Source: Psychromonas sp.
GTDB taxonomy: Bacteria > Pseudomonadota > Gammaproteobacteria > Enterobacterales > Psychromonadaceae
Direction of reading: 5' to 3'
Assembly: GCA_023145575.1 (NCBI GenBank)
Contig: JAGLDN010000112.1
Span: 1 to 29,959 of the forward strand
DNA: 29,959 nucleotides
Under the pieces are notes generated by a model that saw only the letters and a list, made by a program, of their open reading frames with translations, had not been told where the DNA came from and made no database searches. Positions 18,589 through 28,100 of the stretch are shown here, piece by piece (the first letter of the stretch is position 1; each line of letters opens with the position of its first letter). Made by a program: the position numbers and the translations under genes.

Positions 18589-19027
18589 AATGCCTGATTG
18601 GGTTGAAAAAGGTTATCAAGAATATGCTCGGCGTATGCCCAATGAATTTAAACTTGAATTACTCGAAATTAGCGCCGGGAAACGCTGTAAAAATGCCGAC
18701 ATACAACGTATTGTAAAAAAAGAAGGCGAATTAATGCTTGCCGCAATACATCCACATAATAAAATTATTAGCCTTGACGTCACAGGAAAAACATGGAGCA
18801 CTACAAAACTAGCTCAAACAATGAAAAGATGGAAATTGGATGGGTACAATATCAGTTTGTTAATCGGCGGGCCTGAGGGATTAGCTCCTCAATGCATTAC
18901 TCGATCAGAGCAGCGTTGGTCGCTCTCTGCATTAACACTCCCTCATCCACTTGTTAGAATTATTGTTGCAGAAAGCTTATATCGAGCATATACACTGACC
19001 ATTAATCATCCTTATCATCGAGAATAA
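18557..19027 (+). CDS. rlmH: 23S rRNA (pseudouridine-1915-N3) methyltransferase RlmH
   Basis: RlmH is a SPOUT-class methyltransferase that modifies pseudouridine 1915 in helix 69 of 23S rRNA. The product from ATG 18557 is 156 residues (E. coli 155), begins MKIQIIAIGTKMPDWVEKGY and carries the SAM-knot motif LLIGGPEGL and the C-terminal SLSALTLPHPLVRIIVAESL...NHPYHRE. An in-frame ATG 51 bases upstream lies inside rsfS and adds residues with no family counterpart. rsfS-rlmH pairing is conserved in many bacteria. Confidence 0.97.
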   Translation: MKIQIIAIGTKMPDWVEKGYQEYARRMPNEFKLELLEISAGKRCKNADIQRIVKKEGELMLAAIHPHNKIISLDVTGKTWSTTKLAQTMKRWKLDGYNISLLIGGPEGLAPQCITRSEQRWSLSALTLPHPLVRIIVAESLYRAYTLTINHPYHRE

Positions 19028-19030
19028 ACA

Positions 19031-20911
19031 TTGCCGAAAAAACAACGCATAAAAATAGCCAATCATTCCGCCGAAGCCGCGTTATTTACGCGTAGGGTGT
19101 TGGTCATATTTTTATTAATTTCAATCGCCATTAGCGCCTTAATTAGCAATATGTACTTTTTGCAGGTAACCTCATATAAAAAATATAAAACCCGATCAAA
19201 TGAGAACCGCATTAAAGTTGAGCCCATCCCGCCAACTCGCGGTTTAATTTATGATACCAATGGTATTATCCTTGCGGAAAATAAGTCAGTGTATAGCCTA
19301 AAAGTAGTCGTAAAAAAGGCAAGTAACCTAAAAAATGAGTTAAAGGCTCTGACTAAATTACTCTCGCTCACCGATCTGGAATTAAATACTTTTAAAAAAA
19401 ATAACTATCGCTCGAAATCATTTAAATCCATCACCATACGCACAGCACTGAGTCAAAAAGATGTTGCTGTATTTACTGCTAACCGACATCATTTTAAAGG
19501 TTTTTCAATTCAAGCTGATTTACAGCGTTACTACCGTTTCGGTGATACCTTTACACATGTATTAGGTTATGTTAGTAAAATGAATGCTAAAGACAAACAA
19601 AGGATTGAAAAAAATGGCGAGCAAAGGCGCTACCGAGGCACTAATTACATTGGCAAGCGAGGTATTGAAAAATATTATGAATCACTGCTTCATGGTGAAC
19701 CTGGTCAGCAACAAGTAGAAGTTAATAGTTGGGGAAAAGTAATTAGAACATTGTCTTATACACCACCTACACCAGGCAAAGACATCAAATTAAACATCGA
19801 TCTACGATTGCAATTAAAAGCACAACAACTATTGAGAAACCAACGAGGAAGTATTGTGGTGATCAATGTTAACACAGGAGCCGTTTTGACATTATTATCA
19901 AATCCAAGTTATGATCCAAATTTATTCGTTCAAGGCATGACTATCAAACAATATGACAAACTATTACAATCGCGTGATCGCCCCCTTCTCAATCGTGCAA
20001 CACAAGGGCGCTATGCCCCTGCATCAACCATCAAACCTGAAATGGCATTGCTTGCCTTAAATACAGGAGTTATCACCGAACATACCACCATAAATGATCC
20101 TGGTTGGTGGATAGTTCCTGGATCCAAGCGTCGCTTTAGAGATTGGAAACAGTGGGGTCATGGTACCCATGTTGATGTTTTCCAGGCAATAAAACAAAGC
20201 TGTGATACTTTTTTCTATAAAGCCGCCTACCAGATAGGTATTGATCGCATCAATCCCTTCATGGAAAAATTTGGATTTGGTAAATACTCTGGCATAGATT
20301 TAAATGAAGAAAGCTATTCAATAATGCCATCTCGTGATTGGAAAAACGCTCGTTTTAAAAAACCCTGGTACGATGGAGATACAGTTTCAATAGGCATCGG
20401 CCAAGGCTATTGGACCGTTACACCAATACAATTAACCAAAGCAACAGCAGCTTTAGCAACACATGGGAAAGTTGTCAAACCGACAATTCTTCAATCAGTG
20501 CTTTCTAGAAACGGTTCACTTCCCCTTCCCCCAGAAGACTACCCATCGATTATCCTTAAAAATAAAAACTACTGGAACATTGTACTTAAAGGAATGTATG
20601 CAGTAGTAAGCTCACCAACAGGGACTGGGTTTCGAGCATTTAGAACCGCCTATTACACTGTTGCTGGAAAATCAGGTACTGCACAAGTTGTAGCTATCAA
20701 AGAAGGTCAGCATTTTACCAAATATAAAGTATTATTGCACCGCAAAGACAATGCGCTTTTTGTTGCATTTGCGCCTTATGAAAATCCAGAAATAGCCGTT
20801 ACAGTCATTCTTGAAAATGCAGGGGGTGGCAGTAGTAAAGCCGCGCCAATGGTGCGCAAAATACTTGATGAGTACTTTAATAATAAAAATAAAAAAACGT
20901 CTTTTCATTAA
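19031..20911 (+). CDS. mrdA: Elongation-specific D,D-transpeptidase MrdA (PBP2)
   Basis: PBP2 cross-links lateral-wall peptidoglycan as the partner of RodA in rod-shape growth. The 626-residue protein has an N-terminal membrane anchor (about 23-45), RSNENRIKVEPIPPTRGLIYD in the pedestal, and the transpeptidase motifs STIK (332-335), SCD (390-392) and KSGT (547-550). DPGWW, RDW, GHG and the SCD cysteine give an Asp/Asp/His/Cys set resembling the zinc site reported for proteobacterial PBP2; this last point is inference. The likely start is TTG, three bases after the rlmH stop, with no strong ribosome binding site and no nearby ATG. Confidence 0.97.
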   Translation: MPKKQRIKIANHSAEAALFTRRVLVIFLLISIAISALISNMYFLQVTSYKKYKTRSNENRIKVEPIPPTRGLIYDTNGIILAENKSVYSLKVVVKKASNLKNELKALTKLLSLTDLELNTFKKNNYRSKSFKSITIRTALSQKDVAVFTANRHHFKGFSIQADLQRYYRFGDTFTHVLGYVSKMNAKDKQRIEKNGEQRRYRGTNYIGKRGIEKYYESLLHGEPGQQQVEVNSWGKVIRTLSYTPPTPGKDIKLNIDLRLQLKAQQLLRNQRGSIVVINVNTGAVLTLLSNPSYDPNLFVQGMTIKQYDKLLQSRDRPLLNRATQGRYAPASTIKPEMALLALNTGVITEHTTINDPGWWIVPGSKRRFRDWKQWGHGTHVDVFQAIKQSCDTFFYKAAYQIGIDRINPFMEKFGFGKYSGIDLNEESYSIMPSRDWKNARFKKPWYDGDTVSIGIGQGYWTVTPIQLTKATAALATHGKVVKPTILQSVLSRNGSLPLPPEDYPSIILKNKNYWNIVLKGMYAVVSSPTGTGFRAFRTAYYTVAGKSGTAQVVAIKEGQHFTKYKVLLHRKDNALFVAFAPYENPEIAVTVILENAGGGSSKAAPMVRKILDEYFNNKNKKTSFH

Positions 20912-20923
20912 CAGGCTTTAAAC

Positions 20924-22027
20924 ATGATAAATAAAACAAGACATAAAAGTCTCTTTATTCGTTTGCACATCGATCCTTTTCTGCTGATTGGCATTTTTAT
21001 GTTGATAGCGATCAGTTGTACCGTGCTCTATAGTGTTGGCGGCAATGCGCTTGTGTTCAAGCAACTGATCCGTGTTAGTTTTGCTCTGGTTGTTATGTTC
21101 CTTGTTGCACAATTACCACCCGATTTCTATTTTCGCTGGGCCCCCTATGTTTTCGGCATGTCTGTATTGTTACTCATTGCCGTTTTAATCATTGGGCATA
21201 CTGGAAAAGGTGCTCAGCGTTGGATTGACCTTGGATTTACAAAGTTTCAACCCGCAGAAATAATGAAACTCATTATGCCATTTATGATTGCTTATTATAT
21301 AAGCCAATGTACCTTGCCTCCATCGTTTAAAAAAATCATGGTAGCAATATGTTTGATCATCATTCCAACATTATTAATTGCACTACAACCAGATTTAGGC
21401 ACCGCAATATTAGTTTTCGCATCAGGTATTTTTGTCCTCTTTTTTTCTGGTGTGAGTTGGCTTTACATTGGCTCCTCCCTCATCGCTGTCTTTTCTTTTA
21501 TACCAATATTGTGGTACTACCTCATGCACGATTATCAACGCCTGCGAGTACTAACGCTTTTTAACCCCCAGTTAGATCCCTACGGTGCTGGATATCATAT
21601 TATTCAATCTAAAATAGCCATTGGATCTGGCGGATTATTTGGTAAAGGTATGTTTGGTGGAACACAATCACAACTAGAGTTTCTCCCCGAACCTCATACG
21701 GACTTTATTTTTTCTGTTTTTTCAGAAGAATTTGGATTTATAGGCATTATCACTTTACTTTTTATTTATTTATTTATTATATCTCGGGGACTATGGATAG
21801 CAAATAAAGCGCAGGATTCATTTACAAAATTAGTCGCAGGAAGTATCACACTTACCTTTTTTGTTTATATTTTTGTAAACATTGGTATGGTCAGCGGCCT
21901 ATTGCCCGTTGTGGGCATACCACTTGCGTTGGTCAGCTACGGCGGCTCTTCCATTGTTACCTTGCTTGCTGGGTTTGGTATATTGATGTCTATAAATACC
22001 CATAGACGATTTAATGCCAAATCTTAG
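20924..22027 (+). CDS. mrdB: Rod-shape peptidoglycan glycosyltransferase RodA
   Basis: RodA is the SEDS polymerase of the elongation machinery, acting with PBP2. The 367-residue protein (E. coli 370) has about ten membrane segments and the signatures GHTGKGAQRWIDLGFTKFQP, ALQPDLGTAILVF, GKGMFGGTQSQLEFLPEPHTDF and PLALVSYGGSSIVTLLAGFG. It follows mrdA after 12 bases. In E. coli the next genes are rlpA and dacA; here repeat-rich DNA and a convergent defence operon follow. Confidence 0.97.
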   Translation: MINKTRHKSLFIRLHIDPFLLIGIFMLIAISCTVLYSVGGNALVFKQLIRVSFALVVMFLVAQLPPDFYFRWAPYVFGMSVLLLIAVLIIGHTGKGAQRWIDLGFTKFQPAEIMKLIMPFMIAYYISQCTLPPSFKKIMVAICLIIIPTLLIALQPDLGTAILVFASGIFVLFFSGVSWLYIGSSLIAVFSFIPILWYYLMHDYQRLRVLTLFNPQLDPYGAGYHIIQSKIAIGSGGLFGKGMFGGTQSQLEFLPEPHTDFIFSVFSEEFGFIGIITLLFIYLFIISRGLWIANKAQDSFTKLVAGSITLTFFVYIFVNIGMVSGLLPVVGIPLALVSYGGSSIVTLLAGFGILMSINTHRRFNAKS

Positions 22028-22069
22028 ACTTAACGATAAATGGACCTTGCTCATGTTCCTTCAAGGTGC

Positions 22070-22117
22070 AATGTCTGCCATTAGCACGGATATCAGGTCA
22101 AGGCACAACAGATCACC
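22070..22117 (+). repeat. 48-bp dispersed repeat, left copy
   Basis: This unit begins AATGTCTGCCATTAGC and contains the invariant block TCAAGGCACAACA. A second copy lies in inverted orientation at 29410-29457; 40 of 48 positions match in my hand alignment. Most differences would change the codon if it were read as protein, so it behaves like a DNA or RNA repeat rather than a gene. Confidence 0.75.
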
Positions 22118-22266
22118 GTTCAAGGATCAGCCAAGCTAATCATTTTTCGATTGTTATAACACACGATTGCCTTGTTTTCATAATAAACCAAGCTACGACC
22201 ACATGGCGAGGACACTTGCACCAATCAACAAAGTTAAAAAATTTCAAATTAGAGTAACAAGTTAGA

Positions 22267-22291
22267 AATTAAAGTCTTTATTTTAATTCGA
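22267..22291 (+). repeat. 25-bp palindromic direct repeat, left copy
   Basis: AATTAAAG...TTTTAATTCGA is identical to 29907-29931, in the same orientation. The arms AATTAAA and TTTAATT are complementary, so the unit can form a short AT-only hairpin. The two copies bracket the jet operon. Confidence 0.8.
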
Positions 22292-22454
22292 GTATTTTGA
22301 CACGATTTTCCTCGCTGACTTGCCATCTTGAACTAGCACGTACTTAAAGTAGCACGTATATAAAGCCATGTGACGTAGAGGTCAAAGGTAAAGCAACAAA
22401 TTGTGCGCGAAAGCAGCCATAAATTAACAGTCATTTGTGGACATCTCAATTTTT

Positions 22455-23330
22455 CTAAACTTTTGCTGATATAAGGCTAAAGCACCCCAGTTCGAATTGC
22501 TCACTCACCATATGCTCTTGTTTTATTGTTTTTTTTGTAACGCACATATTATCAAAGGCGCGTTGGCACGATTTCGGCAAATCATTACGCCGCGATAAAG
22601 ACTTGCAAGCCTTATCTTGTTTATAAAAATCATTGTCGATCCCCTTAGGCAAGCTTTTACTGTGTGGATCATTCACGGTTAACCACAAATCTGCACCAGA
22701 TCCTAAGGCGATAATGATGCCTTGCGGGTCAAGATCTGAAAAACAGATCAGTTCAATTTTTTGTTTGTATTGTCGAAAAACATCATAAGCTGCGCCCGTG
22801 TTATTCTCATCTTTTATATCTCCACGGTATAGCCAAAGTGCATTGTCTAATTCATGAGGTAAATCAAGTTTTGTTAAATATGCCATGATGATAAGATTTT
22901 CAACCATGATCAGATGACTATGCTCGATTGATTTTATTTCATCAATTGCCACATTAACTCCCAGTGAACGCATGCTGACTATTGGACATTGTTGCTGGTT
23001 TATATTAATGCTTTTTAAGCTATTCAATAAAACATATTCTTTATTAATGCTGATACTATTTTGCTTTTCATTAATGTTCAGTTTAGCAACATTAATTCTA
23101 TTTTTCATTTCGGTGAATGTGTCCCGAAATAAATGCAGACCATCGGTTTGAGATTTAATTGTTTTGACTAACTGTTCAATATCTTGCTCGTTAAAATGCA
23201 ATTTCCCCGCGTCCAGTTTACCAAAATTATATTCATTAAATAACTGCTTGGCTAAGGCTTTATAGGCAATTTTTCCTGATTTAATTACTTTAAAATTGTC
23301 TTGGCAAAAATTATAAAGACGACGTTTCAT
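22455..23330 (-). CDS. jetD: Wadjet-type Toprim protein JetD (MksG-like)
   Basis: In Wadjet systems JetD is the Toprim-fold subunit that cleaves closed circular DNA trapped by the SMC complex. This 291-residue product shows the Toprim glutamate in LIMVENLIIM (Glu144), then LWLYRGD and the acidic pair in CFSDLDPQG (Asp199, Asp201, Gly204). IKQEHMVSEQF near the C-terminus resembles the conserved QE tail of JetD proteins. It is clearly shorter than the roughly 380-400 residues usual for JetD; the loss is in the N-terminal DNA-binding part. The start lies 2 bases after the jetA stop, so it is the last gene of the operon. Family assignment rests on motifs and context, not on a search. Confidence 0.72.
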   Translation of the reverse strand: MKRRLYNFCQDNFKVIKSGKIAYKALAKQLFNEYNFGKLDAGKLHFNEQDIEQLVKTIKSQTDGLHLFRDTFTEMKNRINVAKLNINEKQNSISINKEYVLLNSLKSININQQQCPIVSMRSLGVNVAIDEIKSIEHSHLIMVENLIIMAYLTKLDLPHELDNALWLYRGDIKDENNTGAAYDVFRQYKQKIELICFSDLDPQGIIIALGSGADLWLTVNDPHSKSLPKGIDNDFYKQDKACKSLSRRNDLPKSCQRAFDNMCVTKKTIKQEHMVSEQFELGCFSLISAKV

Positions 23331-23332
23331 TA

Positions 23333-24565
23333 CTACACCTTGATCACAATATCACTGTAAATGTAATTTGCCGTTGTCCCCTCAAGTAATACCGCCTTTG
23401 GCTTGATTTGAATAAAAGATTGTTGATCATGCGTGAGTTTGCAATAACTACTAAACACCAGCTCTACCCATTGTATTGGATCGATTATATGTTCATGATC
23501 ACCCCAACGTGATAACGACATTTCCATGAAATTAATGGCCGATATGGCATGTCCATCAATAATAACTTGTTCAAATAAACGTTGCGTTTCATCTTCAAAA
23601 AAGTCATGTTTCACGTCAATGCGTTCGGTTTCAATGATGTCAACCTCACTGACTTCGCGTGTCGCAATGCTACTTGGTTTCTTTTGTGTGCGCAGGCTTT
23701 GTATAATATCAATCAATGCTGAGTCATTCGCTGTATTGTAAAGATCAACATAGGTTTTGAGCTGTAACGGCGGCGAAAATTTTAAGGTTGAAGGCAAGTT
23801 TTCATTATTAAACAGCGCATCGCTTAATTCAAATTCAGGGTGAGAATGTAAATAACGCGCCATCTTACGCAGTAAATTCGCTTGTTTTTCATCGCATCGT
23901 AATCGAAATAAACTCAGTCGCATATTATCAATAATAAAACGCAAGCGCGGTAATGCTTGATTAAACCAATAAATAAAGCCACTTATTTTACGTGAAAAAT
24001 CACTTGAGCATGGCCAGTTTGTCCATTCATAACAAGATTCTGGATCAATTTGTTGTAACTCTGTAAGCAGCTTTTGTGCGTAATTTAGCATTTTTTCATT
24101 TTCTCTTATTTTCGCGCTTAATGTCGCGACAAAGCCAAACTTGCTAGAAATAAAAGAGTGCATGGTGTCAAGACTGACATTTAAACTGTCGGTCGCTTGA
24201 TATAATAGATCGTCAATTTGCTCTAAATAATAGTTTGCATCATCATGCTGATTATTTTTAATCGATAATTGATGATCAGCAACACTATTATTAACGCTAT
24301 CAATCACTTTACCCATGTCTGTTAACTGAAGATAACTACTTTGTTTGCACATTAAGCGATTTAACATGCGATTTACTTCTGATGCAACCCGATATTCCCC
24401 TGGAGCATCATTTGGGCGTAACAGCCCTTTTTTATGTAACATTTTTAATTGGCTAATATCATCACTTGATACAGAGCCATTAATAAAAGCATCCGCTAAC
24501 AAGGGAGCATTTGCGCCGAATTGTTTTAGTAGATCAGTGACTTGTTGTGTATCATATAATGCCAT
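23333..24565 (-). CDS. jetA: Wadjet-type kleisin JetA (MukF/MksF-like)
   Basis: The 410-residue product is predominantly helical. A winged-helix-like N-terminus (LKMLHKKGLLRPNDAPGEYRV, about 40-60) is followed by a long helical middle (about 90-230) and an acidic linker (about 300-330: VSEVDIIETERIDVKHDFFED). The C-terminal domain ends in WVELVFSSYCKL and ANYIYSDIVIKV. This architecture fits a MukF-like kleisin that bridges the SMC heads and binds the small MukE-like subunit. Sequence identity to well-known kleisins is too low to recognise directly; the call depends on size, helicity and operon partners. The ATG overlaps the jetB stop by one base. Confidence 0.65.
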   Translation of the reverse strand: MALYDTQQVTDLLKQFGANAPLLADAFINGSVSSDDISQLKMLHKKGLLRPNDAPGEYRVASEVNRMLNRLMCKQSSYLQLTDMGKVIDSVNNSVADHQLSIKNNQHDDANYYLEQIDDLLYQATDSLNVSLDTMHSFISSKFGFVATLSAKIRENEKMLNYAQKLLTELQQIDPESCYEWTNWPCSSDFSRKISGFIYWFNQALPRLRFIIDNMRLSLFRLRCDEKQANLLRKMARYLHSHPEFELSDALFNNENLPSTLKFSPPLQLKTYVDLYNTANDSALIDIIQSLRTQKKPSSIATREVSEVDIIETERIDVKHDFFEDETQRLFEQVIIDGHAISAINFMEMSLSRWGDHEHIIDPIQWVELVFSSYCKLTHDQQSFIQIKPKAVLLEGTTANYIYSDIVIKV

Positions 24566-25188
24566 TAAAAAACTAACTCTTCTTGCTCTTGCTCATCAGT
24601 TATTGGCATATCAACCAATTCCGAATCATTTAAAAATTCAATGAGTAGATAAATAATATCAAAGCGTGCAGTTGCATAATAATGGCTACTTCCTGTATTT
24701 TTGCGCACTAAATATTGCATTTCTTCTAATTTATGAAACACAAAAACAAGCTGGTCTCTGCTTTCTAATTTATTGGTTTTAAATGGTTTTATAGATGTTA
24801 AATAACGTAACTGCTCTCGTAATGTATGATCGTGTTCAAAGGGATCAAACAATGCATTAATATTGAGATTAGATTTACCACGCAAAGGTAAATCTGTTTG
24901 TGTTGCAGTGAGTAACAACTCAAGAAATTCCACGAGTGGTCTAAAATTACTGCGAACATCGTTAAAGAGTAACGTCAATTCAGAGCGGTTAGTTTCATCA
25001 ACAGTTCGAAATGTGCTGTAATAAGCATCCGCTGAATCAAGATAGGTTAAATTACGATCAAGGTTACTTAAAAAATCAGCAACGCGTACATTGTTATCGT
25101 TAATATCTAAAAATTCAAACAGATCAGGGTGCGCTGTGGCGCATATGATCTCACCCGTTAACAGTGCTTGGACGGTTGATTTAAACAT
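24565..25188 (-). CDS. jetB: Wadjet-type small condensin subunit JetB (MukE/MksE-like)
   Basis: This 207-residue acidic protein begins MFKSTVQALLTGEIICATAH and contains LDSADAYYSTFRTVDE. It ends in a helix-turn-strand block (SRDQLVFVFHKLEEMQYLVRKNTGSSHYYATARFDIIYLLIEFL, split here only for description) that looks like a winged helix, as in the KITE/MukE subunits binding kleisins. The start has AAGGAG 9 bases upstream and overlaps the jetC end by 8 bases. The gene is adjacent to both the SMC and kleisin genes, as expected for a stoichiometric complex. Confidence 0.65.
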   Translation of the reverse strand: MFKSTVQALLTGEIICATAHPDLFEFLDINDNNVRVADFLSNLDRNLTYLDSADAYYSTFRTVDETNRSELTLLFNDVRSNFRPLVEFLELLLTATQTDLPLRGKSNLNINALFDPFEHDHTLREQLRYLTSIKPFKTNKLESRDQLVFVFHKLEEMQYLVRKNTGSSHYYATARFDIIYLLIEFLNDSELVDMPITDEQEQEELVF

Positions 25189-28100
25189 GACTTAGCACTC
25201 CTTCGCAGGGCGGTATTTCCTTGTTTCGCCTTGCCATTAATTTATCAAGACGTGATCCTTGTATTTTCGCATGATATATTTTGTTATCTTTCAATTGATA
25301 ATACTTATCATAAAGCGAGAGAATATGCCTATTCGTTGATGGTGCGGCCGATAACATTGAAATATTATGCTTAGAAAACATCTTTAATAATAAATCAATA
25401 TTTTCAGCCGCAAGCTCACCAAGCTCATCAACCGGCAATATAATATTAGTATTATCCCCTTCAGAGCCACGCAACATAACAAGCAGGCCTGAAAACAATG
25501 ACAACATGGCTAAATATGAAAGCCCAGTTGAGCTGATTTTTTTAAGTTGTCTTGCATTTCTTGCGTATTTTAACTGCCCTTTTTCAGTGATTGTAAATTC
25601 AATATCAAATAAACTTTCAAGTGCTAAAGTAAATCCCTCACTCGGTAAATAGGTCGACAGTTTTTGCATAGCATAAAGTAAATCATCTGGGATCTTGCCA
25701 ATACCCTCTCGCAAATCATCTTTGTGTTTTTCAAATAATTTAGCAAATTGTTGCAAAGGTCCCCAGTAATCTAACTCTTCTTGCTTCATGACAGTATAAA
25801 CATTGATATCTGCCAGGGCTTCAAAATTCGCAATAGAAGTTACACTTTTTGAAAGATGTTTTCCAATGTTTTTAATTGTCCTGCCAAAATTCTCAATATG
25901 CTGATAAAACTCATTGATAATATTGGCATTAACCGTCACTAGTTGGTAAGTATTTTTCTGTTTTTGTACCGCACTGCTGAGCAAATCTTGCAGTGGTTTT
26001 TGGTATTTAAATATCTTTTTAGCGCCAACAAAAGTATTGTTTTCTATTATCAATTTTTCCCAGTTTTCAAACAGCTCACTGTGCGTATGATTTTTGCTAA
26101 AGGTATCTTTAAAATCATTTATTTGTTTTTGTAGGCGTTTATGGATCTCCGTAAAATTAGATAGCCAATCGCGACAAAAACTAATGGTTAACTCGGCATC
26201 ATTATTCACTTCATTTTTATCAGTAAGCGCAGCGATACCATGATGATCGCATTCTTTTAGCATACTTGAAAAATCAAACAATAAATCTTCAGTATGTTGG
26301 ATTTTTTCACTCATTTTTTTTAAGTTTTTAGTTTGCTGACTAATTTCTAGTTTTTTACTTTCAGTAAAATCATCAAGGTTGTTTTGTAAACTGCGCAGAT
26401 CCATCTGTTTATTTTGTGTAGCTTCAACTAAATTATCATGCTTACTATAAGATGTTTCCATAAACGCCCTATATTCCTTAGCTTGATTCGCCCAGCCCGC
26501 ACATTCTTTTAGATCCGAGGTTAATTTGAGAGCCTCTTTACTTCGTTTATCAACTTCGCCATCAGGATCAAACTCCTCTAACGATTTATTTTTTTGTTGG
26601 CGGTGATCATTTAAGCGAGTTTTCGCACTCAGTTCAATTTCATTTAACAACGTTGCTAATTTATCTAACTTATTGTCGCGATCAGATTCAATGACTATGC
26701 GTTGTTCAAGCATTACCTTATTGAGTTCACTCTTTTGCTTAGGTGCCGATTCTTTCAACACTATCAATTTCTTTTGTTGATACTGATTGTCAGCATTTAG
26801 CTTTTTAATGCTAACTTCAATTTCAGTTTTTAATTCATGGGTAGCCCGCTGTTTTTGATCCGCTAATTTTCGTTTTTGAATTGTAAACTGAACTAATTTC
26901 AGTTCATTTTGTTTTAATTCTTGTTTAATTATTGTAATACTTTCTGTTTGCCCAGTAATGTCTTTATTAAAAACGCCTAATTGTGTATCTATGTGTTCAA
27001 TACTTTGTTTTTGACGGTCACGTTTTTCATCTAGCGCATTCAACTTTTCACTTAATTGTGATTTACTTAATTGCAAATCACTGTTGATTAATTGTTCAAC
27101 TTCAATCTGTAATCCATAAATATTGTCATGGTGCTCAGCACTCGCTGTTTTCCAACGCGGTAAAAGATCAATGCGATTTAATTGATCCGTTGATAAAAGA
27201 CGGCCGATATTTTCTTTCCAGCCCACTGCCTGTTCACAATTAGCCAAAAACTGATGTAATGAGCCATTGATTGGTAAAAGTAGAGATTCTATATCAACAC
27301 ACTGCTGATTTAGCTTATCAAGATAGCTATTTTCTTGCTTTCTTTTGTCAAGCCATTGATCTCGTTGTTTTTCAAGAATATACAACGTCTTCTCTTGACT
27401 CCCCAAATTTTTTAAAAACTGATTTTGCATTTCTTGTGTTTCTTGTAAAAGCAATTGGTTTTCTTCTAGCGAATCTATCAAAGCCTTGGGTAAAATAGGA
27501 TCCTTTTGTTTTGCCACACATTTTTCAAGTTCATTGCTAATATTTAGTAATTTTAGTTTAAGCGATAAACGGCTATCATCCAATTGGCTATTTAACGCAT
27601 CTTGCTGCTTTTGATATGTATCGTTAATCGTTTCTAATTCAAGATGTGCGCTGTCTTTTATTTGCGACATTTGATCTTTATTTTTGGCAATATCCTTCAG
27701 ATTTTGAAGCTCTAGAGCAGAGATCAATTTTTCAAATTTGCTCGTAACTCTGGCAATATTTCCGTTAAAAGCCGCAATAATCTCATTCACTTCATCGAGT
27801 TGCCGCTGAATATTAGGCGCTTGATCCGCTTTAATTTGAAATAGCGCAGCATCTTGATCTTCATATTTGAGTTTTCGAGTAGCAAGAGAATCAATTCTGC
27901 TTTGATTTGCCTCAATATTTGTATTCAATTTGTTAATTTCAGCGGTTAGATTACCCTTCGTTTTTTCGACTTCATCGCTTAATTCATTGATCTTTTTACG
28001 TGCAGATACTTTTAATTCTTTATTTATGGCTTGTTGCGCATTTAATAACGTTTGATGAGATATTGCATGTGCATAAAGATGCTGTAATTTAACAATCCAA

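Larger units (their letters stand above)
22028..22454. repeat. Repeat-rich intergenic region between rodA and jetD
   Basis: These 427 bases separate two convergent operons. They hold one copy of each of several repeats that reappear beyond the right end of the jet operon: a 48-base unit at 22070-22117, a TTTTTCGATTGTTATAAC unit near 22143, a palindromic 25-mer at 22267-22291 and the 12-mer CCATGTGACGTA at 22366-22377. Short frames such as 22066-22257 run through the repeats and show no protein-like features. No clear Rho-independent terminator with a T-run was found for rodA. Confidence 0.7.

Noticed and set aside
22050..22071. ACCTTG ... CAAGGT inverted repeat after rodA as a terminator
   Set aside because: The loop is long and no T-run follows, so it does not meet the pattern of a Rho-independent terminator.
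22066..22257. 63-codon open frame between rodA and jetD
   Set aside because: It overlaps dispersed repeats whose copies differ mostly at amino-acid-changing positions, so no protein is being conserved.
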